Assembly (NCBI RefSeq): GCF_001432305.1
Contig: NZ_KQ483358.1
Span: 3,560,406-3,624,405, forward strand
Direction of reading: 5' to 3'
From: Curvibacter sp. PAE-UM
Lineage (GTDB): Bacteria; Pseudomonadota; Gammaproteobacteria; Burkholderiales; Burkholderiaceae_C
DNA length: 64,000 nucleotides
The notes under the pieces were generated by a model that had not been told where the DNA came from, did no database searches, and was given only the letters and a program-made list of their open reading frames with translations. Made by a program: the position numbers and the translations under genes. Shown here piece after piece: positions 26,614 through 35,304 of this stretch. Each line of letters opens with the position of its first letter. Position 1 is the first letter of the stretch.

Positions 26614-27854
26614 TCGCCGTTCTTCGCCTCTCGGCGCGCAACCTGATGCGCTACCACCGCCGCACCTGGCTCACCGCTGGCCTGATCACGCTGGGCGTGC
26701 TCGCCATGCTGCTCTTCGTCTCGGCGGCCGGCTCCTTCAAGCAGGTCATGATCGGCCAGATCACCGACAGCCTGCTGGGCCACCTGCAGGTGCACCGCAG
26801 GGGCTACGTGGCCTCAGTGGACAACCTGCCGCTCAACCTCAACCTCTCGCCGCAGCTGATCGCCAAGGTCAAGGCCGAACTCGATGGCGAGCCCGCCGTT
26901 GCCGCCTATTCGGTGCGCCTGAAGCTGGGCGCCATGTTCAGCAACTTCAACGAGACCACCAGCATCCGCCTCAACGGCATCGACCCGGTGGCCGAGGACG
27001 CCGCCGCGCCGGGCCTGCGCACCCGCATCATCGAAGGCGGTCGCGAAGGCCCCCTGCTGGCGCCCGGCGAACTGCTGATCCCCGAGCTGCTGGCGCGCGG
27101 CATGAAGGTCAAGGTCGGCGACTCGGTGGTGCTGGTGGCGACCAACCGCGAGGGTTCGGTCAACGGCAAGAACTTCAAGGTGCGCGGCGTGCTCGAACCC
27201 GTGACCGGCCCGGGCGGGCGCGACGCCTACCTGCACACGGACGACGCGCGCGAGCTGCTGCGCATGGACGAGGCCGAGGCCATGGAAATCGTGGTCCGGC
27301 TCAAGGACCTGGGCAAGCTCGACAAGGTCACGGCCTCGCTGGGTGCCCGGCTGGAGCAGTTGACCAATCCGCAGGGCCGGCCCGTGCTGGAGCTGCACGA
27401 CTGGAAGGGGCTCTCGCCCTTTGCCAACATCGCCAGCATGATCGACCTCATGACCCTGTTCATCCGCGTGATGCTGGTGGCCATCGTGCTGACCAGCGTC
27501 ATGAACGTGATGCTGATGGCCGTGTACGAGCGCATCCGCGAGATCGGCACCCTGGCGGCCATCGGCACGCCGCCGAGCCGCATCCTCGGCCTCTACGTGG
27601 GTGAAGGCCTGCTGCTGGGCCTGCTGGGCGCCATCGTCGGCGTGGCCCTGAGCGCGGCCGTGGTGGGCCTGCTGAACCTCTACCCCCTGCAGTTCCCCTT
27701 CGGCCGGCAGATGATCACCCTGCACCCCACGCTCTCGGCAGGCGAGATGCTCTCCGTCGCCCTGCTGGTGGTGGGCATGGCCGTCATCGCCAGCCTGCAG
27801 CCGGCCTGGCGCGCCTCGCGCATGGACCCGATCCAGGCACTGCGCCATGTTTGA
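26610..27854 (+). CDS. ABC transporter permease (FtsX/MacB-LolE type)
   Basis: The 414-residue protein has the four-helix layout of type VII ABC permeases: one helix at about residues 22-45, a large periplasmic MacB-PCD domain (about 50-265), and three C-terminal helices, with IREIGTLAAIGTPPSRIL marking the coupling helix. These transporters drive extraction or transfer of lipoproteins or other substrates at the periplasmic face and do not move cargo through the membrane. It is co-encoded with a LolA-like protein and an outer-membrane protein. Confidence 0.9.
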   Translation: MIAVLRLSARNLMRYHRRTWLTAGLITLGVLAMLLFVSAAGSFKQVMIGQITDSLLGHLQVHRRGYVASVDNLPLNLNLSPQLIAKVKAELDGEPAVAAYSVRLKLGAMFSNFNETTSIRLNGIDPVAEDAAAPGLRTRIIEGGREGPLLAPGELLIPELLARGMKVKVGDSVVLVATNREGSVNGKNFKVRGVLEPVTGPGGRDAYLHTDDARELLRMDEAEAMEIVVRLKDLGKLDKVTASLGARLEQLTNPQGRPVLELHDWKGLSPFANIASMIDLMTLFIRVMLVAIVLTSVMNVMLMAVYERIREIGTLAAIGTPPSRILGLYVGEGLLLGLLGAIVGVALSAAVVGLLNLYPLQFPFGRQMITLHPTLSAGEMLSVALLVVGMAVIASLQPAWRASRMDPIQALRHV

Positions 27855-27864
27855 AAGTCCCCGC

Positions 27865-28599
27865 ATGAAACTGAAGAACATCCTCGCCCTGGCCTGCCTC
27901 TGCCTGCCCGCCGCCGTGCTGGCCCTCGACGGCAAAGCCCTGCTCGAAAAGGTCGACCGTAATCTCGAACCCGAGGCCTACGAGATGACGCGCAAGCTCA
28001 TCAACGAGGAGCCCGACGGCAAGCGCAAGGAGTTCATCCTCTACTCGGTCAAGAAGGGCCGCGACAAGGTGGCCGCCCTGTTCCTGGCGCCGGCCAGCGA
28101 CAAGGGCCGCAGCACGCTGCGCCAGGGCGACAATATGTGGCTCTACATCCCCAACGTGGGCAAGCCGGTGCGCATCACCAGCCTGCAGTCGGTGACCGGC
28201 GGCGTCTTCAACAACGCCGACATCCTGCGCGTGGACTATTCCGAGGAATACGACGTCACCAGCGCCAGCGAAGAAGGCGCCAACTACCTGCTCGACCTCA
28301 AGGCCAAGACCGGCGCCGTGGCCTACGACCGCCTGAAACTCACGGTGGACAAAAAGACCGTGCTGCCCACCCGCATCGAAGCCTACGCCGCCAGCGGCAT
28401 GCTGGTGAAGACCCTGCACTTCAAGGACGTCAAGGACTTCGGCGGCGGCATCCGCCGCCCGGCCACGGTGGAGACCGACAGCCCGCTGTACAAGGGCTAC
28501 AAGTCCGTCATGCTCTACGCGGCCGTGAAGAAACGCAACGTGGCCGACGAAGTCTTCACGCTGAACTTCATGTCGCGCCTGGACGAGTTGCGCAAGTGA
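27865..28599 (+). CDS. LolA-like outer membrane lipoprotein-sorting protein
   Basis: A periplasmic protein of 244 residues with signal peptide MKLKNILALACLCLPAAVLALDG. The mature part matches the LolA-like family seen with MacB-type and RND exporters: RQGDNMWLYIPNVGKPVRI, SYSEEYDV-like turn, and FKDVKDFGGGIRRPATVE. It probably ferries a hydrophobic cargo from the permease to the outer membrane. An alternative start at 27847 overlaps the permease stop and would add six residues before the signal peptide; the ATG at 27865 gives the cleaner signal sequence. Confidence 0.85.
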   Translation: MKLKNILALACLCLPAAVLALDGKALLEKVDRNLEPEAYEMTRKLINEEPDGKRKEFILYSVKKGRDKVAALFLAPASDKGRSTLRQGDNMWLYIPNVGKPVRITSLQSVTGGVFNNADILRVDYSEEYDVTSASEEGANYLLDLKAKTGAVAYDRLKLTVDKKTVLPTRIEAYAASGMLVKTLHFKDVKDFGGGIRRPATVETDSPLYKGYKSVMLYAAVKKRNVADEVFTLNFMSRLDELRK

Positions 28600-29879
28600 G
28601 CCGCAGCGCCGTCACGGCCTGCCTGCTGGCCGCCGCCGTGGCCAGCGCCCATGCCGCCGGCTACAGCTTCGATCTCTCGGAAATCGAGCGTTCCCCCTGG
28701 GAGTTGAATGGCTTCGTCGAAGCCAAGGCCGAGCACTTCAACCTGCGGCCCGGCAGCGCGCTGTACCCGCTGAACTTTCCCGGCACCGCCCCGCGCAGCG
28801 AACTGGACCGCCAGAGCGCCGGCTACGAACTCGCCGGCAAATACCAGCGCGACACCCTCACGCTGTACGGGCGGCTGGCGGGCACCGCCGCGCATGACGC
28901 GCTGGCGACCAGCAGCAACTCCACCTGGCTCGAAGCCGGCCTGCGCCTGAGCCCGGCCACCGGCCTGTCCTTCGATGCCGGCAAGCAACTGCAGCGCTGG
29001 GGCAAGGGCTACGCCTGGAACCCGGTGGGTTTCTTCGAGCGCCCCAAGGACCCGAGCGACCCCACGCTGTCGCGCGAAGGTTATGTGATGGCCAGCGCCG
29101 ACTGGGTCAAGAGCCTGCCGGGGACGCTGGCGACGGTGGGCTTCATGCCCGTGCTGATGCCGGTCAACCGCGACCTCAACAGCGACTACGGCACGCCGGA
29201 CAAGCTCAATGCCGGCGCCAAACTCTATCTGCTGTGGGCCGACACCGACATCGACCTGCTGTGGGCCGGCGAAGGCAGCCGCCCCGAGCGCATCGGCCTG
29301 GACTTCTCGCGCAACCTCGGCAGCCAGCTGGAACTGCACGGTGAATGGGCACGCAGCATCAGTACCACGCAGCGCGTGGTGAACACCGACGGCAGCGTCG
29401 GCACGCGGAACGGCCATGCCGACAGCTGGCTGCTGGGCCTGCGCTACCTGACAGAGAACGAAGCCACCTGGATCCTGGAGTTCTATCGCAATGGCTCGGG
29501 TTATGCCCAGGACGAGCTTCGCTCCTTCTATCAACTGGTCGGCGAGGCCTTTGCACCCGGCGGCACACCCGCCGAACAGACGCTGGCCCGCTCACTGGCG
29601 CAATCCGGTTATGCGCGCCCCACGGCAGGCAGCCACTATGTCTATCTGCGCGTCAGCGTCAAGGACCCCTTCGACTGGCTGTACGTCACACCGGCGCTGA
29701 CCATCATTGCCAATGCGAACGACCGCAGCTGGCAGGCAGCGCCCGAACTCAGCTACACCGGCTGGCAGAACGTCGAACTGCGCGTGCGCGCCATCCTGCT
29801 GGACGGCGCTGCCGGCACCGAGTTCGGCGAGAAGGCCACGGGGCGGCGCCTCGAGCTGCTCGCCCGGCTCTATTTCTGA
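28596..29879 (+). CDS. Predicted outer-membrane beta-barrel protein of the ABC/LolA operon
   Basis: A 427-residue exported protein (signal peptide ending AHAAG, residue 22). Most of the chain consists of alternating hydrophobic strands with aromatic girdles, and it ends LLARLYF, an outer-membrane C-terminal Phe. The GTG start overlaps the upstream stop by four bases, so it belongs to the operon. I do not recognise the family with certainty; it resembles the barrel proteins found with LolA-like and RND or ABC exporters. Its likely role is the outer-membrane acceptor or exit of the system. Confidence 0.78.
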   Translation: MSRSAVTACLLAAAVASAHAAGYSFDLSEIERSPWELNGFVEAKAEHFNLRPGSALYPLNFPGTAPRSELDRQSAGYELAGKYQRDTLTLYGRLAGTAAHDALATSSNSTWLEAGLRLSPATGLSFDAGKQLQRWGKGYAWNPVGFFERPKDPSDPTLSREGYVMASADWVKSLPGTLATVGFMPVLMPVNRDLNSDYGTPDKLNAGAKLYLLWADTDIDLLWAGEGSRPERIGLDFSRNLGSQLELHGEWARSISTTQRVVNTDGSVGTRNGHADSWLLGLRYLTENEATWILEFYRNGSGYAQDELRSFYQLVGEAFAPGGTPAEQTLARSLAQSGYARPTAGSHYVYLRVSVKDPFDWLYVTPALTIIANANDRSWQAAPELSYTGWQNVELRVRAILLDGAAGTEFGEKATGRRLELLARLYF

Positions 29880-29932
29880 GACCTGCGCCTGGTACTGCGA
29901 CCCGGCTCACGCAGCAGGTGGAGATGCCGGGG

Positions 29933-30583
29933 TCAGCCCCCGAGCGCTGCCATCGAATACGCCAGGTTCTCGCGCGCCCGGCTTTCGATTTCTTCACGTA
30001 TCGATGGCGTGTTGTAGATCGGCTGGCGCGCCAGGAACTCCTTGAGGATCTCGCGGCGCTTGCGCCGGAACAGGAAACCCGGCACCCATGCGTACTCGGC
30101 ACGCACCTGCTCCTCGTATTCGAGGAAACGGGGCTTGGGCGCGCCCAGGATGGACAGGTCGATATCGACCAGCAGTTGCTGGTCGCCCCCTGTGGGGAGA
30201 ACTGCATGACGGGTGGCCATGATGTGCCCGGCGATGCGGGCGATGGCTGCAGCGCCAACCCCTGCCGCCTTCAGATCAGCCTGCGCCCACGCCGCACTGC
30301 GGGCTTCGTTGTCCTTGCCCCGCACGTCGTACACCGCGTCGTGGAACCAGAGCGCCAGTTCCACTTCCGCCGGCTGCTCTGCCAGTTGACGGTACCCGTC
30401 GAACAGCGCAAGACACTCACCGAGATGCTGGAGCGTGTGGTACCGGCGCTGTGGCTCAGCCCAGGCGGCCAGCAGGCGATCCATCAGGACCATGCCATCA
30501 CCGGCAGCACCCAGTGTTGACCAGCAGCGGGTCCAGGACGCCTGCAAGCTGCTTCGATTTGACAGTTCCTGCATGGGGCTCAA
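29933..30583 (-). CDS. HD-domain metal-dependent phosphohydrolase-like protein
   Basis: The 216-residue protein has the HD-superfamily ligands spread as YHTLQHL, WFHDAVYD and a later HIMAT...D pattern, matching the 'predicted metal-dependent HD superfamily phosphohydrolase' group. The substrate is unknown. A start nine bases later (MQELSNR) is equally possible. It converges with the outer-membrane protein gene. Confidence 0.82.
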   Translation of the reverse strand: MSPMQELSNRSSLQASWTRCWSTLGAAGDGMVLMDRLLAAWAEPQRRYHTLQHLGECLALFDGYRQLAEQPAEVELALWFHDAVYDVRGKDNEARSAAWAQADLKAAGVGAAAIARIAGHIMATRHAVLPTGGDQQLLVDIDLSILGAPKPRFLEYEEQVRAEYAWVPGFLFRRKRREILKEFLARQPIYNTPSIREEIESRARENLAYSMAALGG

Positions 30584-30598
30584 CTCCGGGCCGGCAGC

Positions 30599-30847
30599 TT
30601 ACTGTGCGCGCCGCTGCTCGCGCAGCATGAAGAGGTACAGGCCCTCCACCTTCTCGCGCGCCCAGGGCGTCTTGCGCAGGAACTTCAGGCTGGAGCCGAT
30701 GCTGGGGTCCACGCTGAAGCAGCGCACCGGGATGCGCTCGGCCAGGCCGGACCAGCCGTAATGCGCCACCAGCGCCGTGACGATGGCCTCCAGCGTCAGG
30801 CCGTGCAGCGGGTTGCGCGGCTGGGCGGGAGGGGCAGGCGTGGACAC
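30599..30847 (-). CDS. VF530 family DNA-binding protein
   Basis: An 82-residue basic protein with the near-invariant family pattern [47 protein letters not shown]. The VF530 family has a known fold with proposed DNA binding; its cellular role is unclear. It lies between the HD protein and the ProQ/FinO gene on the same strand. Confidence 0.88.
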   Translation of the reverse strand: MSTPAPPAQPRNPLHGLTLEAIVTALVAHYGWSGLAERIPVRCFSVDPSIGSSLKFLRKTPWAREKVEGLYLFMLREQRRAQ

Positions 30848-30864
30848 GGGCAGCCCGTCGGGGT

Positions 30865-31578
30865 TCAGGTCGCGGCAGCGCTGGCCTGGGCGCGCCGTTT
30901 GCAGGCCAGCGCCGACTTGATGACGTCGCGCTCCTGCACGCCATACATCTCGGCGAACTCACGCGGGTTCTTGCCGCTGGCCTCGAAGGCCTTGTTCAGG
31001 GCCTCCTGGCGGGCGATCCTCCCCGTGCTTTCGCTCAGCGCTTCGTCCAGCACGGCGGCGATCGCTTCGTCGGCGGGCTGCACGCGTTCCCGATAGTCCT
31101 GGGGGCTCAGGCCCGAAGCTTCGAAGGCGGCGGACAGCTGGGCGCGCAGCTTCGGGGACAGATCGTCCTGGGTGCGGGCCTGGCGACGGCGGTGCAGCTC
31201 CACCACGGCCTGGTACACATGCTCGGGCGCCACCTCTTCCACGGCCACGCCGTCCAGGTCATGCCGGGCCTTGGCCGCGGCCACGCATTGCAGGTAAGGC
31301 GTGGAGCGCGCGTGCACGGCCAGCGCGGCCTTCAGGCTGTCGCGCTGGAACACCTCGGGGTGCCGCGCCAGCAGGTCCTGGAAGATGCCGCGCTTGAGCG
31401 GCAGGAACTCGGCCCCGAAGAGATGGGGATACAAGCCGAAGAGCTGCTCCAGCACGGGCAGCGCCGACTGCTTGCGCTCGGCCAGCTTGGCCTTGCCCTC
31501 GGGTTTGGCGGCGGGGGAGGCAGAAGCGGCGGGCGTTTCGGCCGGGACTGCGGTAGACAGGGAAGGGCTGGTCGTCAT
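30865..31578 (-). CDS. ProQ/FinO family RNA chaperone
   Basis: A 237-residue protein with an N-terminal disordered Ala-rich tail (to about residue 35) and a FinO/ProQ domain at about 40-150 ([32 protein letters not shown], followed by [16 protein letters not shown]). The C-terminal third is helical and lacks the Tudor-like domain of enterobacterial ProQ. Such proteins bind structured small RNAs and mRNA 3' ends. The ATG at 31578 is chosen because the upstream frame runs through the intergenic region. Confidence 0.88.
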   Translation of the reverse strand: MTTSPSLSTAVPAETPAASASPAAKPEGKAKLAERKQSALPVLEQLFGLYPHLFGAEFLPLKRGIFQDLLARHPEVFQRDSLKAALAVHARSTPYLQCVAAAKARHDLDGVAVEEVAPEHVYQAVVELHRRRQARTQDDLSPKLRAQLSAAFEASGLSPQDYRERVQPADEAIAAVLDEALSESTGRIARQEALNKAFEASGKNPREFAEMYGVQERDVIKSALACKRRAQASAAAT

Positions 31579-31654
31579 GGGTTTCAATTTTCGAGGAAGC
31601 CCCGATTGTCCGTCACCCGGGCGGACCCCGCGCATCCCCCATTAGACTTGCGGC

Positions 31655-32485
31655 ATGACCTGGCACGCCTCGCTGCAACTCGATGTCACCCGCGACGGCG
31701 CGCGCAGCGTGGCGCACTACCGCCATGAGGGCCCGCTGCGCATCCTGCAAAGCCTCTACCCCGAAGGCGACAGCATCTGCCACAACGTGCTGGTGCACCC
31801 GCCCGGCGGCCTGGTGGGCGGCGACACGCTGGACATCCGGCTCACGGTCGGCTCCGGCGCGCACGGCCTGGTCACCACCCCCGGCGCCACACGCTTCTAC
31901 CGCAGCAACGGTGAGGTTGCGCGCCAGCTGGTGCATGCGCGCCTGGAAACCGGTGCACGCCTGGAATGGCTGCCGCTGGAGGCGCTGGCCTACAACCAGT
32001 GCCGCGCCGAGAACCGGGCCGTGTTCGAACTGGCGCCCGGCGCCGAGCTCATGGGCTGGGACGTGACCGCCCTGGGCCTGCCGGCGGCGGACCTGCCTTT
32101 CACCGAGGGCACGTTCGCGCAACACCTGGAGGTACCGGGCGTCTGGCTGGAGCAGGGCCGCATCGCCGCCAGCGACGCGCGCCTGATGGACGGCCCGCTG
32201 GGCCTGGCCGGCCAGCGCTGCATGGCCACGCTGTTTTTCGTGGCGGGCGAACCCATCACGCGCACGCGGCGCGAAGCCGCGCTGGAGGTGGTGCGCGAAC
32301 TGATCGACGCGCACGCCCTGCGCGCCACCGCCGGCGCCACCAGCCCGCACCCCCAGGTGCTGGTGGTGCGCGTGCTGGCCCCGCTGGTGGAGCCGGCCAT
32401 GGGACTGCTCAAGCCCTTGCGCGCCGCCTGGCGCCAGCAACTCTGGCAGCTGGAAGCCGTGCCGCCACGCATCTGGGCGATGTAA
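31655..32485 (+). CDS. ureD: Urease accessory protein UreD
   Basis: UreD binds the urease apoprotein and carries nickel to the active site with UreFG. The 276-residue protein has HNVLVHPPGGLVGGDTLDI, TTPGATRFYRS and the YNQCRAENRAVFEL block. It stands alone: neither urease structural genes nor other accessory genes flank it, and the urea transporter urtABCDE is about 24 kb to the right. The sequence looks intact. Confidence 0.93.
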   Translation: MTWHASLQLDVTRDGARSVAHYRHEGPLRILQSLYPEGDSICHNVLVHPPGGLVGGDTLDIRLTVGSGAHGLVTTPGATRFYRSNGEVARQLVHARLETGARLEWLPLEALAYNQCRAENRAVFELAPGAELMGWDVTALGLPAADLPFTEGTFAQHLEVPGVWLEQGRIAASDARLMDGPLGLAGQRCMATLFFVAGEPITRTRREAALEVVRELIDAHALRATAGATSPHPQVLVVRVLAPLVEPAMGLLKPLRAAWRQQLWQLEAVPPRIWAM

Positions 32486-32497
32486 AGAACTGAAGGA

Positions 32498-33394
32498 CTA
32501 AATGCGTCCGGCCTGCGCAAAGGCCGTGCCCAGGAACTCCACCATGGCGCGCACCTTGTGCGACAGGTGGTGCCGGCTGGGGTAGACCACGCTGATGTCC
32601 AGTTCCGGCCCCGCGTACTGCGGCAGGATTTCCACCAGACGGCCGGCCTTGAGGTCCTCACCCACCAGGAAGCTGGGCTGGAACACGATGCCCTGGTCGG
32701 CCAGCGCGGCGGCGCGGCAGGTGTCACCACTGTTGCTGCGCAGGCGTGGGTGCACCTCGATGCTGCGCGCGCCCTGCGGACCGCTGAAGTGCCACTGCTC
32801 GCCGGTGGCCAGATAGGTGTAGGCGATCACGTCGTGGCTGGCGATGTCGTCCAGGTCCTGGATGGGCGCCGCCTGCTGCAGGTAACGCGGCGAGGCGCAC
32901 AGCACCAGGCGTGTGCCGCTGATGCGCCGCGCGATCAGCGAGGAACTGGCCAGCTGGCCGATGCGCACGGCCAGATCGTAGCCCTCCTCGATCAGGTCCA
33001 CCACGCGGTCGTTGAGGTTCACCTCCAGCTCCACGCGCGGGTGGATGCGCAGGAACTCGCCCCACAGCGGCGCCAGGTGGCGGATGCCGAAGGTCAGCGG
33101 CGCGGTGACCTTGAGCAGGCCCTGCGCCTGCACGGCCGTGGCGCTGACGGCGGCATTGGCATCGTGCAGCTCACCGAGGATCTGCACACAACGCTGCAGG
33201 TAGTCGGCCCCGGCGTCGCTCAGCGAGAGGCGGCGGGTGGTGCGCTGCATCAGCCGCACGCCCAGGCGCGCCTCCAGTTCGCTGACGTTGCGCGAGACCA
33301 TGGCCTTGGACATGCCCAGCTTGTCGGCCGCCTTCACGAAGCTGCCCTGCTGCGCCACCGCCACGAAGGATTCGATCTCTTTGAACTGGTCCAT
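32498..33394 (-). CDS. LysR family transcriptional regulator
   Basis: A 298-residue regulator: winged HTH at residues 1-60 (FVAVAQQGSFVKAADKLGMSKAMVSRNVSELEARLGVRLMQRTTR) and a LysR substrate domain of the CrgA/DhcR-like subgroup. It is divergent from the esterase-dioxygenase pair, with a perfect palindrome in the shared gap, so it may control that pair. It converges with ureD. Confidence 0.9.
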   Translation of the reverse strand: MDQFKEIESFVAVAQQGSFVKAADKLGMSKAMVSRNVSELEARLGVRLMQRTTRRLSLSDAGADYLQRCVQILGELHDANAAVSATAVQAQGLLKVTAPLTFGIRHLAPLWGEFLRIHPRVELEVNLNDRVVDLIEEGYDLAVRIGQLASSSLIARRISGTRLVLCASPRYLQQAAPIQDLDDIASHDVIAYTYLATGEQWHFSGPQGARSIEVHPRLRSNSGDTCRAAALADQGIVFQPSFLVGEDLKAGRLVEILPQYAGPELDISVVYPSRHHLSHKVRAMVEFLGTAFAQAGRI

Positions 33395-33434
33395 GCCGCT
33401 TTCTCGCCTGTTCTTGAGCCGATTGTTTCATTTT

Positions 33435-33452
33435 ATTGACCAATGAGTCAAT
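33435..33452. promoter_or_regulatory. Palindrome between lysR and the esterase gene
   Basis: ATTGAC and GTCAAT around six bases (perfect arms), 41 bases upstream of the lysR start and 80 bases before the esterase start. This is a sensible site for the LysR protein or another dimeric regulator in the divergent promoter region. Confidence 0.5.
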
Positions 33453-33531
33453 CAACAGGCTATTTATCAAATGGGAACAGTCCAATAAAGTACATCCAGC
33501 GCCACATCAAGCGGTGCAGACAGGAAACCCC

Positions 33532-34224
33532 ATGAACCAGCCCCAGGCCCTCATCCTCCAGCAGCCCAGCCCCAAGGCAGCGCAACTCATCCTGCTGTTC
33601 CACGGCGTGGGTTCGAACGCGCAGTCCCTGGCCGACCTGGGCCAGGCCTATGCCCAGGCCTTCCCGCAGGCCATGGTGGTTGCAGTGGACGCACCCCATC
33701 CCAGCGAAATCGCCCCGGGCGGGCGGCAATGGTTTTCGGTGACGGGCGTGACGGAAGAGAACCGCGTGGAACGCGTGGACGCCGTCCTGCCCGCTTTTGA
33801 ATTTGCCGTGCGCCACTGGCAGGAACGCTCGGGCGTGGGCACCGCGGGCACCGCCCTGGTGGGCTTCTCGCAGGGCGCCATCATGGCGCTGGCAGCGGCG
33901 CTGCGCCCGGAGCCGGTGGCTGCCCGTGTGATCGCCATCGGCGGGCGTTTTGCGCGCCTGCCCGAGGCACCCCTGCACGAAGGCAGCACCCTGCACCTGC
34001 TGCACGGCAAGGCCGATGCGGTGATGCCCTACAGCCACGCCATCGATGGCGCCATGCGCCTGAAGGCGCTGGGCACGGACTTCACGGCCGACGTGCTGCC
34101 ATTCATCGGCCACGAACTGCACCCCGATCTGGTGGAGCTGGCGGTAGAGAAACTGCAGCAGCACGTGCCGGCACGGCTGTGGCTCCAGCCCGGTGAGGAC
34201 AACTCTGCCAAGGACAACTCATGA
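33532..34224 (+). CDS. ypfH: YpfH-like esterase (phospholipase/carboxylesterase family)
   Basis: The 230-residue alpha/beta hydrolase has LLFHGVGSN, the nucleophile elbow GFSQGA, and a C-terminal GHELHP histidine, as in YpfH/carboxylesterases. The ATG at 33532 with AGGAAA upstream is preferred; earlier in-frame codons run through the palindrome. It overlaps the dioxygenase gene by four bases. The natural ester substrate is unknown. Confidence 0.86.
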   Translation: MNQPQALILQQPSPKAAQLILLFHGVGSNAQSLADLGQAYAQAFPQAMVVAVDAPHPSEIAPGGRQWFSVTGVTEENRVERVDAVLPAFEFAVRHWQERSGVGTAGTALVGFSQGAIMALAAALRPEPVAARVIAIGGRFARLPEAPLHEGSTLHLLHGKADAVMPYSHAIDGAMRLKALGTDFTADVLPFIGHELHPDLVELAVEKLQQHVPARLWLQPGEDNSAKDNS

Positions 34225-35051
34225 ACAAGACCCTGCCCAGCCTCTTTGTCTCGCACGGCGCCCCGCTCTTCGCGGTGGACGCCGGCAGCACCGGCCCGGC
34301 CCTGCGCGCCTGGGCCCAGGCGCACGGCAAGCCCAGCGCCATCGTGGTGATGTCGCCGCACTGGATGGCGCGCACACCCACGGTGATGGGCACGCCCGCG
34401 CCGCAGACCTGGCACGACTTCGGCGGTTTCCCGCCCGAGCTCTACCAGCTGCAATACCCCGCACCGGGCCAGCCCGCGCTGGCGCAAGAAGTCGTGGACC
34501 TGCTGCAGGCCGCCGGCATCGAGGCCGGCCTGGACAGCCGCCGGCCCTTCGACCACGGCACCTGGGTGCCGCTGATGCACCTCTACCCCGAGGCCGACAT
34601 CCCCGTGCTGCAGCTCGCCCTGCCCGCCAGCGCGGGACCGGCCGAGGTCTACGCGCTCGGCCGCGCGTTGCGCCCCCTGCGCGAGCGCGGCGTGCTGCTC
34701 ATGGGCACGGGCAGCATGACGCACAACCTCGGCGAGTTCTTTGGCGGCCAGACCGAGGCCGCGCCCTATGTCATCGAATTCAGCCGCTGGGTGGAAGACA
34801 AGGTCGCGAAGGGCGACACCGCGGCCCTGCTGGACTACCGCCAGCAGGCCCCGCACGCCCAGCGCGCGCACCCGACCGAAGACCACTTCCTGCCGCTGTT
34901 CTTCGCGTTGGGCGCGGCCGCCGATGGCGCGCGGCCCGACTACCTCAGCCGCGAGGTCATGTACGGCATGCTGGCCATGGATGCGTTTGCACTAGGGCCT
35001 GTTCACACTCATTTCTCAAGTGCGAACGGGGTGCCAACGGCGCCAATCTAG
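34221..35051 (+). CDS. ygiD: Class III extradiol dioxygenase (YgiD/DodA type) with element-derived C-terminus
   Basis: The enzyme family opens catechol-type rings such as L-DOPA with Zn or Fe. Conserved parts include SHGAPLFAVD, SPHWMARTPTV, HDFGGFPPELY, DHGTWVPLMHLYP and GSMTHNL. Of 276 residues, the last 18 or so (after MLAMDAFAL) are encoded by the left end of an inserted MITE. Without the insertion the frame would read A-L-K-S-stop at the restored junction. The conserved core ends before the insertion, so activity may survive. It is co-transcribed with ypfH. Confidence 0.88.
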   Translation: MNKTLPSLFVSHGAPLFAVDAGSTGPALRAWAQAHGKPSAIVVMSPHWMARTPTVMGTPAPQTWHDFGGFPPELYQLQYPAPGQPALAQEVVDLLQAAGIEAGLDSRRPFDHGTWVPLMHLYPEADIPVLQLALPASAGPAEVYALGRALRPLRERGVLLMGTGSMTHNLGEFFGGQTEAAPYVIEFSRWVEDKVAKGDTAALLDYRQQAPHAQRAHPTEDHFLPLFFALGAAADGARPDYLSREVMYGMLAMDAFALGPVHTHFSSANGVPTAPI

Positions 35052-35261
35052 GCGTACGACGAAGCCCAGACTGGCCGTCTGGGTGAGGAGTGCAACAACG
35101 AGTGGCGCCGCTGGCACCCCGTTCCCTTCGGGGGGGGGCCAAAATGGCCATGCGGGGTGTTGCGCAGACTTGCCGGGGGCCTACCCCGGCTGCGTCCACG
35201 CGCCTACCGCATGACCTTTTTGATCCGCAACGCATCTTGAGAAATGAGTGTGAACAGGCCC
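34995..35261. mobile_element. 267-bp MITE with perfect 26-bp terminal inverted repeats, flanked by TA
   Basis: The left end (34995-35020, starting GGGCCTGTTCACACTC) and right end (35236-35261) are perfect inverted repeats, and TA lies directly outside each, so the match extends to 28 bases. Inside, 35024-35045 and 35103-35124 form a second inverted repeat (21 of 22 bases). There is no reading frame for a transposase. A TA target duplication would fit IS630-like or similar mobilisers. The element supplies the stop codon of the dioxygenase gene. Confidence 0.85.
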
Positions 35262-35304
35262 TAAAGTCCTGATACCCCTACGCTTCACCACCACCCGGCC
35301 CACC

